Shown piece by piece: positions 10,293 through 19,900 of a DNA stretch of 64,000 bases. Location: contig NZ_CP077073.1 of assembly GCF_019139535.1 (NCBI RefSeq), positions 1,306,001 to 1,370,000 of the forward strand, read 5' to 3'. Made by a program: the position numbers and the translations under genes. The notes under the pieces were generated by a model, which made no database searches, was not told the origin of the DNA, and worked only from the letters and a program-made list of their open reading frames with translations. The stretch is from Pseudomonas muyukensis (GTDB lineage Bacteria > Pseudomonadota > Gammaproteobacteria > Pseudomonadales > Pseudomonadaceae). Positions within the stretch are counted from its first letter, which is position 1, and every line of letters starts with the position of its first letter.

Positions 10293-11360
10293 ATGCTGGA
10301 TTGGAAAAACCGCGAGGCCAAGGCCGAACCCCGTGAGCGGGTCGACACCCGTGGCGCCGCCACCCGCAGCTACCTGGGCGGCCTGTGGAGCCGAGCCCTG
10401 GGTACGTTGATCGGCCTGTACCTGCTGGTGTGCATCGGCCTGGGCTGGTACTGGAGCCAGGAGCCGGCGCTGTTCCCGGTGCAGAACAACGCCCAGGCCG
10501 CCGCCGAGCGCAACGGCCAGCAGATGGTGATTGGCTATACCACCGTCGAGACCCTCAAGACCGTGGCCAGCACCCTGCTCGACAAGCCAGGCGGCTATAT
10601 TTCCAACGACCGTTTCCCGCCGGGCCTGTGGATGGACAACATGCCGAGCTGGGAGTACGGCGTGCTGGTCCAGGTGCGCGACCTGTCCCGCGCCCTGCGC
10701 AAGGACTTCGCCCGCTCGCAGTCGCAGTCCACCGAGGATGCCGACCTGGCCAAGGCCGAGCCGCGCTTCAACTTCGACAACAAGAGCTGGATCCTGCCCT
10801 CGAGCGAGTCGGAGTTCGAAGAAGGCATCAAGTCGCTGACCCGCTACCAGACCCGCCTGGCCAAGGGCGACCAGGGCGCGATCTTCTATACCCGCGCCGA
10901 CAACCTGAACAACTGGCTGGGTGACGTCGCCACCCGCCTGGGCTCGCTGTCGCAGCGGCTGTCGGCCAGTGTCGGCCGGGTCAAGCTGAACAACACCCTC
11001 AAGACCGAGTCCGTGGCCCCGGGCCAGGCGCCGCAGGTCGACGAGGAAGTGGTCGAGACCCCATGGCTGCAGATCGACAACGTGTTCTACGAGGCCCGTG
11101 GCCAGGCCTGGGCGCTGTCGCACCTGCTGCGCGCCATCGAGGTGGACTTCGCCGACGTGCTGGCGAAGAAGAACGCCACGGTCAGCGTGCGCCAGATCAT
11201 CCGCGAGCTGGAAGCCTCGCAGGAAGCGCTGTGGAGCCCGATGGTGCTCAACGGCAGCGGCTTTGGCATGTGGGCCAACCACTCGTTGGTGATGGCCAAC
11301 TACATCTCCCGGGCCAACGCCGCGGTCATCGACCTGCGGCAGCTGCTGTCCCAGGGCTGA
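10293..11360 (+). CDS. DUF2333 family membrane-anchored protein
   Basis: The 355-residue protein has a short cytoplasmic N-terminus, one membrane helix at about 34-53 (ALGTLIGLYLLVCIGLGWYW), and a long periplasmic part rich in charged helices, so it is a type II anchored protein. The family is widespread in gamma-proteobacteria and has no established function. The ATG at 10293 follows an AAGGACA site. It is nearly fused to the NUDIX gene (one base apart), which implies a shared transcript. The same pair sits next to gcbA in other pseudomonads. Confidence 0.9.
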   Translation: MLDWKNREAKAEPRERVDTRGAATRSYLGGLWSRALGTLIGLYLLVCIGLGWYWSQEPALFPVQNNAQAAAERNGQQMVIGYTTVETLKTVASTLLDKPGGYISNDRFPPGLWMDNMPSWEYGVLVQVRDLSRALRKDFARSQSQSTEDADLAKAEPRFNFDNKSWILPSSESEFEEGIKSLTRYQTRLAKGDQGAIFYTRADNLNNWLGDVATRLGSLSQRLSASVGRVKLNNTLKTESVAPGQAPQVDEEVVETPWLQIDNVFYEARGQAWALSHLLRAIEVDFADVLAKKNATVSVRQIIRELEASQEALWSPMVLNGSGFGMWANHSLVMANYISRANAAVIDLRQLLSQG

Positions 11361-11361
11361 T

Positions 11362-11898
11362 ATGCCGGTCAGTCCCGCCGAGGTCGCGCACCGTGCAGCC
11401 TCCGACGCCGAGCTGGTGGCCTGGGTCGATGACCAGGATCAACTGCTCGGCGCCTTGCCCAGGGCCGAGCTGCGCGAGCGCGGCTTGATCGGCCGTTGCA
11501 CCTTCATCCTGCTGTTCAACAGCGCAGGCGACTTGTGCGTGCACCGACGCACCCTGAGCAAGGCGTTGTATCCGGGGTACTGGGATGTGGCGGCAGGCGG
11601 CATGGTCGCCTGCCAGGAAAGCTATGACCAGTCGGCGGCCCGGGAGCTGGCCGAGGAACTGGGCGTGAGCGGCGTCGAGTTGCGTTTTCACGAGACGTTC
11701 TACTTCGAGCAGCCGGGTAATCGCTTGTGGTGCGCGGTGTATTCGGCGGTGTGGGACGGAGCGCTGCGCTTGCAGCCCGAGGAGGTCATCGAGGCGCGGT
11801 TCATCAGTGTCGAGCAGGCCCAGGCGGAAAGTACGCAACGACCGTATTGCCCGGACTCGCTGGTGGCGTTGCAGCGGTACCAGGCGGGCTTGAGCTAA
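11362..11898 (+). CDS. NUDIX hydrolase, YfcD-like
   Basis: Predicted hydrolase of a nucleoside-diphosphate-linked substrate; the substrate is unknown. The Nudix box is complete, starting at the second Gly of AAGGMVACQE and ending in REL-EELGV, with the metal-binding glutamates in place. The 178-residue protein has the extra N-terminal segment shared with YfcD and with isopentenyl-diphosphate isomerase-like Nudix enzymes. The start lies one base after the DUF2333 stop. A hairpin with a T-tract follows the gene. Confidence 0.92.
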   Translation: MPVSPAEVAHRAASDAELVAWVDDQDQLLGALPRAELRERGLIGRCTFILLFNSAGDLCVHRRTLSKALYPGYWDVAAGGMVACQESYDQSAARELAEELGVSGVELRFHETFYFEQPGNRLWCAVYSAVWDGALRLQPEEVIEARFISVEQAQAESTQRPYCPDSLVALQRYQAGLS

Positions 11899-11899
11899 T

Positions 11900-12005
11900 G
11901 GGGGCGCTTTGCGCCCCTTTCGCGACACAAGGCCGCTCCTACAGGGGATCACGTTCTCCTGCAGGAGCGGCCTTGCGTCGGGAAAGGGCTGCGTAGCAGC
12001 CCCAG
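11900..12005. repeat. REP pair, tail-to-tail
   Basis: An inverted copy (CGACACAAGGCCGCTCCTAC, ending near 11942) is followed by a diverged forward copy (GCAGGAGCGGCCTTGCGTCG, from about 11961). The GTAGGAGC ends face each other across a short spacer. Confidence 0.88.
11901..11920 (+). terminator. Hairpin terminator after the NUDIX gene
   Basis: A 7-bp stem GGGGCGC / GCGCCCC with loop TTT and a trailing TTT begins two bases after the stop codon. Its right arm merges with the inverted REP copy, so the REP element seems to supply the terminator. Confidence 0.7.
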
Positions 12006-12084
12006 TGGCCCAAAGGTCGCAAAACTTTCGTAAAATGGCGCAATCCTGTACTTAGCAACAGCCAGATTTATCGTTACACTGCGC

Positions 12085-12197
12085 GCCCTTTTCGGGCTGC
12101 CGCAGGACCTTGCGGCAGTAGCGCCGCCCCTGCCAGAGTGGGGCTTCGCGGTCGGCACCCGCCGACCAGTTTTTGTCCTCAGCACCGAGGAACAAAA
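12085..12197 (+). promoter_or_regulatory. Structured leader of yciH with three hairpins
   Basis: Three consecutive stems precede the yciH start. These are CTGCCGCA / TGCGGCAG (12097-12104 with 12111-12118), GCCCC / GGGGC (12126-12130 with 12140-12144), and GGTCGGC / GCCGACC (12150-12156 with 12161-12167). The third is followed by AGTTTTTG, the form of an intrinsic terminator, only about 25 bases before the GTG start. Attenuation or translational control is an inference. Confidence 0.55.
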
Positions 12198-12569
12198 GTG
12201 GCCAAGAAAGCTTCTTCCTTTTCCGCCCTTGGCGGTCTCGTCTTTTCCACCGATGCCGGTCGGCACTGTCCCGACTGCGGCAAACCGGTGGATGACTGTA
12301 TCTGCAAGCAGCAGGTCATCCCCGAGGGGGATGGCATTGCCCGCGTGCGCCGTGAAAGCAAAGGCCGTGGCGGCAAGACCGTGACTACCATCACGGGCGT
12401 CCCCCTGGCCCTTGAGCCGCTCAAGGAGCTCGCCAGCGCGCTCAAGCGTCGTTGCGGCACCGGCGGCGCGCTCAAGGACGGGGTCATTGAAATCCAGGGT
12501 GATCACGTCGAGCTGTTGCTCGCCGAGCTGATCAAGCAAGGTTTCAAGGCGAAGAAATCCGGCGGCTGA
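12198..12569 (+). CDS. yciH: SUI1/eIF1-like translation factor YciH
   Basis: Bacterial relative of eukaryotic initiation factor eIF1, thought to influence initiation fidelity on the 30S subunit. The 123-residue protein has an N-terminal zinc-knuckle-like region (CPDCGKPVDDCIC, about 33-45) and a C-terminal SUI1 domain (RVRRESKGRGGKTVTTI and CGTGGALKDGVIEIQGDH segments). The GTG at 12198 is taken as the start because GAGG lies at the right distance and the protein then opens with the conserved MAKKASSFSALGGLVFST. The upstream leader is heavily structured. speA follows after 152 bases. Confidence 0.95.
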   Translation: MAKKASSFSALGGLVFSTDAGRHCPDCGKPVDDCICKQQVIPEGDGIARVRRESKGRGGKTVTTITGVPLALEPLKELASALKRRCGTGGALKDGVIEIQGDHVELLLAELIKQGFKAKKSGG

Positions 12570-12664
12570 GTGCAGCCGCGCGATTTTTTGCCCAGCGCTT
12601 TCTAAACTCGTTCCCGTGGGCAGGGTCTATGCCTGACACGGAAGAATCGTCATTTTCAGTATCT

Positions 12665-12695
12665 ACACTGCCAGCGCGACAAGGTGGGGCAGTGT
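12665..12695. promoter_or_regulatory. Inverted repeat in the speA leader
   Basis: ACACTGCC (12665-12672) and GGCAGTGT (12688-12695) are exact complements with a 15-base loop, ending 26 bases before the speA start. It may be an operator or mRNA structure affecting ribosome access. Confidence 0.45.
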
Positions 12696-12721
12696 TTCGA
12701 CTTTTCATACAGGGGACTTGA

Positions 12722-14635
<1,914 letters not shown>

Positions 14636-14640
14636 TCACT

Positions 14641-14760
14641 GGGGCCGCTTTGCGGCCCTTTCGCGACACAAGGTGCTCCTACAGGCGATTGCGCAGTAAT
14701 TGCCATACGCGATCCCCCTGTAGGAGCGGCCTTGTGTCGCGATCTGAGGGCGCAGCCCTC
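14641..14760. repeat. REP pair upstream of the REP-associated transposase
   Basis: An inverted copy (CGACACAAGGTGCTCCTAC, 14662-14683) and a forward copy (GTAGGAGCGGCCTTGTGTCG, about 14720-14739) in tail-to-tail order. With the pair at 15312-15416 it brackets the transposase gene. Confidence 0.88.
14642..14661 (+). terminator. Hairpin terminator after speA
   Basis: Stem GGGCCGC / GCGGCCC with loop TTT and trailing TTT, 6 bases past the speA stop, fused with the first REP copy there in the same way as after the NUDIX gene. Confidence 0.7.
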
Positions 14761-14846
14761 ACCGCGTCATACCCGGTAATGACCCGCTTACGCCATCCCC
14801 CATCGAGACACCTATCCTGCGAATGCAATGTTCAAAGGAAGTCGAC

Positions 14847-15302
14847 ATGGACCGTCACGGCAATCATCGCCTGCGCCAAGGGCGCTTTTCAGAATCAGGC
14901 AGGCTTTATCTACTAACTACCGTTACCCGCCAGCGGAACCCACTGTTCCACAACCTTTGGTTTGCGCGAGCGGCCATCCATCAATTACGTCTGAGTGATC
15001 ATGAAGGTAGCTGCCGTACATTGGCTTGGGTTCTGATGCCAGACCATCTGCACTGGTTGATCGAGCTTGGGCCTACCAGCCTGGATAAACTCATGTGTGC
15101 CTTCAAGTCGCGAAGCAGCTGTGCTCTTTATCAGGCAGGGGCTGCACGACAGCACATTTGGCAGCCTGGATATCACGACCGGGCTTTGCGGCGAGACGAG
15201 GATGTGAGAATGGCCGCGCGATATATCGTTGCGAATCCCATCAGGGCAGGGCTGGTACGGCGTGCTGGTGAGTATTCACATTGGGATTGTGTTTGGCTGT
15301 GA
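14847..15302 (+). CDS. REP-associated tyrosine transposase (RAYT, TnpA_REP)
   Basis: Single-strand DNA transposase of the Y1/HUH type, thought to move or process REP elements. The 151-residue protein has the HUH-type signature MPDHLHWL and a catalytic-tyrosine region GYHDRALR, plus the family C-terminal segment ARYIVANPIRAGLV. The ATG at 14847 follows GGAAG; an ATG 24 bases upstream is a weaker alternative. Codon use is less GC-rich than in neighbouring genes, as often seen in this family. One REP pair lies on each side, consistent with the protein acting on these repeats. Confidence 0.92.
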   Translation: MDRHGNHRLRQGRFSESGRLYLLTTVTRQRNPLFHNLWFARAAIHQLRLSDHEGSCRTLAWVLMPDHLHWLIELGPTSLDKLMCAFKSRSSCALYQAGAARQHIWQPGYHDRALRRDEDVRMAARYIVANPIRAGLVRRAGEYSHWDCVWL

Positions 15303-15311
15303 GTCAGCAGG

Positions 15312-15416
15312 TGAGGGCTGCGCCCTCATTTCGCGACACAAGGCCGCTCCTACAGACGACCGCGATCTCCTGTGGGTACGGCCTTATGTCGCGATAGGGC
15401 CGCGAAGCGGCCCCAG
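15312..15416. repeat. REP pair downstream of the REP-associated transposase
   Basis: An inverted copy (CGACACAAGGCCGCTCCTAC, 15332-15353) and a forward copy with changes (GTGGGTACGGCCTTATGTCG, from 15372) in tail-to-tail order. The second copy is the more diverged. Confidence 0.88.
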
Positions 15417-15418
15417 CT

Positions 15419-16756
15419 TCACCGAACCCACCGATCCTGTTGATGCAACCGCCACCCGACCCAGCCCAGCGTGATCGCCCGCAACGCCATGAACAGCAAG
15501 AACGCCAGCCACAACCCATGGTTGCCGAACCCGCGCATGGCAAACGCCACGGGCAGCGCAATCAACACCGACACCAGCATCGCATTGCGCATCTCCCGCG
15601 CCCGCGTCGCGCCGATGAACAGCCCATCGAGCAGGTAGCTCCATACCGCCACCAGCGGCAGCAGTGCCAGGTACGGCAGGTAGGGATACGCCGCCGCGCG
15701 CACGCTGGCGATGTCGGTCTGCATGTCGATGAACAGGTGCCCGCCCAGCACGAACAGCACCGCGAAACCCAGGCTGACGATCAGCGACCAGCCACAGGCC
15801 ACCACTAATGTGCGTTGCAACGACTCGCGATCACGGGCGCCGATGGCATGGCCGCACAGGGCCTCGACCGCATGGGCCAGGCCATCGAGGGCGTAGGCGG
15901 CGAGCAGCAGGCCATTGAGCAGCAGGGCGTTGGCCGCCACCGTGGCCTCGCCCAGGCGCGCACCCTGCACGGTCAGCAGCAGGAACACCAGTTGCAGCGC
16001 CAGGCTGCGCAAAAAAATGTCGCGGTTCACCGCCAGCAGCGGGCGCCAGGCCTGCCAGCGCTTGAGCGCGGCCCAGGCGATATGCCCGGGGTAGGCGCGC
16101 AGCGCCGGGCGGGTGAGGGCCAGGCCCAGCAGCGCAGCGCTCCATTCGGCGATCACCGAGGCCCGCGCCGAACCGACTACGCCCCAATCCAGGCCGAGCA
16201 CGAACCACAGGTTCAAGGCGATGTTCAGCAGGTTGGTGGTCAACAGGATGGCCAACGGCGCCCGGGCGTTCTGGGTGCCAAGGAACCAGCCGACCAGGGC
16301 GTAGCTGGCCAGCGCCGCCGGGAGGCCGAGCAGGCGGGTGTGGAAGAATGCCTCGGTCGATGTGAGCAGCGCGGCGCTGGGCTGCATTGCCTGCAGCGCC
16401 AGCTGGCTGAAGGGCAGGGCGAGCAGGCCAATCAACACGGCCAGGGCGAGCGCCAGCAGCAGCCCTTGCACCAGCACCTGGCGCAACGCGGCGCCATCGG
16501 CGCGGCCAGCGGCCTGGGCGGCAAAGCCGGTGGAACCCATGCGCAGGAAACCCAGCAGCCCGACCATGAAGGTGAACAGCGTGGCGCCCACCGCCACCGC
16601 GCCCAGTTGGTGGGCATGGGGCAGGTGGCCGATCACCGTGCTGTCGACCAGCGCCACCAGTGGCACCGAGATGTTGGACAGGATCATCGGCGCGGCCAGG
16701 GCCCAGACCTTGCGGTGGGTAAGGCGCTCGCGCCAGGCGATGGACAGTGAAGACAT
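15419..16756 (-). CDS. MATE family efflux transporter, DinF-like
   Basis: Predicted cation-coupled exporter of the multidrug and toxic compound extrusion family in the inner membrane. The 445-residue protein has about twelve hydrophobic helices in two homologous halves. The first helix region APMILSNISVPLVALVDSTVIGH and the G-STGFAAQAAG loop are typical of the DinF branch. The ATG at 16756 follows a GGAG site. Its 3' end abuts the REP pair. Substrate cannot be told from sequence. Confidence 0.9.
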   Translation of the reverse strand: MSSLSIAWRERLTHRKVWALAAPMILSNISVPLVALVDSTVIGHLPHAHQLGAVAVGATLFTFMVGLLGFLRMGSTGFAAQAAGRADGAALRQVLVQGLLLALALAVLIGLLALPFSQLALQAMQPSAALLTSTEAFFHTRLLGLPAALASYALVGWFLGTQNARAPLAILLTTNLLNIALNLWFVLGLDWGVVGSARASVIAEWSAALLGLALTRPALRAYPGHIAWAALKRWQAWRPLLAVNRDIFLRSLALQLVFLLLTVQGARLGEATVAANALLLNGLLLAAYALDGLAHAVEALCGHAIGARDRESLQRTLVVACGWSLIVSLGFAVLFVLGGHLFIDMQTDIASVRAAAYPYLPYLALLPLVAVWSYLLDGLFIGATRAREMRNAMLVSVLIALPVAFAMRGFGNHGLWLAFLLFMALRAITLGWVGWRLHQQDRWVR

Positions 16757-16944
16757 GCGGGCTCCAGCGGGATGCAGTAGGGCCATCGCGGGGCTTGCCC
16801 GGCGATGGCCGAACGGATTGTACCCGCCCGGCAACCAATCGGCGCGAACAGGGTCTCACTTGCCGCGCATCGCCAGGTAAGCCACCTGCCGTTGCGCTAT
16901 AGTTGCCTCCCTCACGTACACGCTGCCGAAGAGTTCCCACTCAA

Positions 16945-19900
16945 ATGCTCAACAAAGGATTGTTGCTGGCCTGCGCGCTGGCCCTGCTCAGTGCCTGTGA
17001 TTCCTCCACGCCGGACAAGCCTGCGGCGCCGGCCGACGCCGCCACTGCCGTCGCGCCAGCCGAAACCAAGGCCGCCAAGCGCGAAGACCCCGCCGTGCTG
17101 GCCAAGCGATATGCCGGCCGCGAGCTGACCGTGCTGGATGTCTCGGAAGTCCAGCTCGACGGTGCCAGCACCCTGTCGGTCAGCGTCTCCGCGCCGCTGG
17201 ATGCCAACCAGGACTTCGCCGCCAGGCTGCACCTGGTCGACACCGTCAAGGGCAAGGTCGATGGTGCCTGGGAACTCTCCGACAACCAGATGGAACTGCG
17301 CCTGCGCCACCTCGAACCGCAGCGCAAGATGGTCCTGACCATCGACAAGGGCCTGCTGGCGGTCAACGGCAATGCCTTGGCCGCCGAGTCGGTCAGCCGC
17401 TTCGAGACCCGCGACATGCAAGCCACCGTGGGCTTCGCCAGCCGCGGCTCGCTGCTGCCCACGCGCCTGGCCGAAGGCCTGCCGGTGATCGCCCTGAACG
17501 TCGACAAGGTCGACGTCGAGTTCTTCCGGGTCAAACCCGAGATGCTCTCGACCTTCCTGGTCAACTGGGGCCGCAACGCCAGCCTGTACTACTACCAGTC
17601 CAAGGAAACCCTGGACATGGCCGAGCTGGTCTACAGTGGCCGCTTCGACCTCAACCCGGCGCGCAACACCCGCGAGACCGTGCTGCTGCCGATCGCCGGG
17701 ATCAAGCCTTTGCAAGCGCCGGGTGTGTACCTGGCGGTGATGCGCGCGTCCGGCACCTACGACTACTCGCAGCCAGCGACCCTGTTCACCCTCAGCGACA
17801 TCGGCGTGTCCGCCCACCGCTACCGCGACCGCCTCGATGTGTTCACCCAGGCCCTCGAGGGCGGCAAGGCGCTCAATGGCGTCAGCCTCGAGCTGCACGA
17901 CGACAAGGGCAAGCTGCTGGCCCAGGCCAAGACCGACGGCGACGGCCATGCCCAGCTGCCGATCACCGCCAAGGCCGACACCCTGATCGCCACCCAGGGC
18001 GTGCACACCACCCTGCTGCGGCTGAACACCGCGGCCCTGGACCTCGCCGAGTTCGACATCACCGGCCCCCAGGCCAACCCCTTGCAGTTCTTCATCTTCG
18101 GCCCGCGCGACCTGTACCGTCCAGGCGAGACGGTGCTGCTCAACGGCCTGCTGCGCGACCAGGACGGCAAGCCGGTCAAGGCCCAGCCGGTGACCGTGGA
18201 AGTCCGCCGCCCGGACGAGCAGGTCAGCCGCAAGTTCGTCTGGGAGGCCGACCAGAACGGCCTGTTCCAGTACCAGCTGCAACTGGCCAGCGAGGCCCCG
18301 ACCGGTCGCTGGCAGCTGCTGCTCGACCTGGGCGGGGGCCGCAAGCAGGTCTACGAATTCCTCGTCGAGGACTTCCTCCCCGAGCGCCTGGCGCTGGAAC
18401 TCAAGGGCAGCGCCGCGCCGCTGGCGCCGGAACAGACCGCCAGCATCCAGGTCAATGGCCGCTACCTCTACGGTGCGCCAGCCGCCGGTAACCGCCTCAG
18501 CGGCCAGGCTTACCTGCGCCCGCTGCGCGAAGCGGTAAAGGCGCTGCCGGGCTACCAGTTCGGCGCGGTCACCGAAACCGAGCTGAACCAGGACCTGGAG
18601 CTCGATGAAGTCACCCTCGACCAGAACGGCAAGGCGCGCATCGATATCGAGAGCCGCTGGAGCGAAGCCCGCTCGCCGCTGCAACTGACCGTGCAGGCCA
18701 GCCTGCAGGAGTCCGGGGGCCGGCCAATCACCCGCCGCCTGGAACAGCCGATCTGGCCCGCCGAGCGCCTGCCGGGCCTGCGCGGCCTGTTCGACGGCGA
18801 GGAAACCGACAGTGACGGCCCGGTGCAGTTCGAGTTCCTGGTTGCCGACCGCAACGGCAAGAAGCTCGCCGCCGACAACCTCAAGGTGCGGCTGATCCGC
18901 GAGCGCCGCGACTACTACTGGAACTACTCGCAGGGCGACGGCTGGAGCTACAACTACAACGAGAAATTCCTCACCCAGGCTGAAGAAACCATCAGCGTCA
19001 AGGCCGGCTCCACCGCCAAGCTGAGCTTCCAGGTCGAGTGGGGCCCGTACCGCGTCGAGGTGGAGGATCCGCAGACCGGCCTGGTCTCCAGCGCGCGCTT
19101 CTGGGCCGGCTACCGCGCCCAGGACAACGCCGAGGGCGGCGCCGTGCGCCCCGACCAGGTAAAGATCGCCCTGGACAAACCGGCCTACGCCGACGGCGCC
19201 ACCGCCAAGGTCACCGTGACCCCGCCGGCCGCCGGCACGGGCTACCTGATGGTCGAGTCCGCCGATGGCCCGCTGTGGTGGCAGGAGATCGAGGTGCCCG
19301 CCGAGGGCAAGACCTTCGAGGTCGAACTGGACAAGAAGTGGGCACGCCACGACCTGTACATCAGCGCCCTGGTGATTCGCCCGGGCGAGCGCAAGGCCAA
19401 CGCCACGCCCAAGCGCGCCGTGGGCGTGCTGCACCTGCCGCTGAACCGCGCCGAGCGCAAGCTGGCGGTGACCTTGCAGGCACCTGAGAAGATGCGCCCC
19501 AAGCAGCCGCTGACGGTGAAGTTCAAGGTCGCCGACGCCGATGGCAGCGTGCCCAAGCAGATCCATGTGCTGCTGTCCGCGGTTGACGTGGGCATCCTCA
19601 ATATCACCGACTTCAAGACCCCCGACCCGTTCGCCAGCCTGTTCGGGCGCAAGGCCTACGGCGCCGACCAGCTGGACATCTACGGCCAGCTGATCGAAGC
19701 CGGCCAGGGCCGCCTGGCGAGCCTGGCCTTCGGTGGCGACGCGGCCATGGCCAAGGGCGGCAAGCGCCCCAACACCACGGTGACCATCGTCGCCCAGCAG
19801 AGCGTGCCGGTGACCCTGGATGACCAGGGCCAAGGGCAAGCCACGGTCGAAATCCCCGACTTCAACGGCGAACTGCGGCTGATGGCCCAGGCCTGGACCG

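Noticed and set aside
14847..15302. Transposase as part of an active insertion sequence
   Set aside because: No IS200-type ends or target duplication; the protein fits the domesticated RAYT class with REP pairs around it.
15804..15809. ACTAAT inside the MATE gene as a regulator site
   Set aside because: Lies within coding sequence and alone, without a second copy; probably chance.
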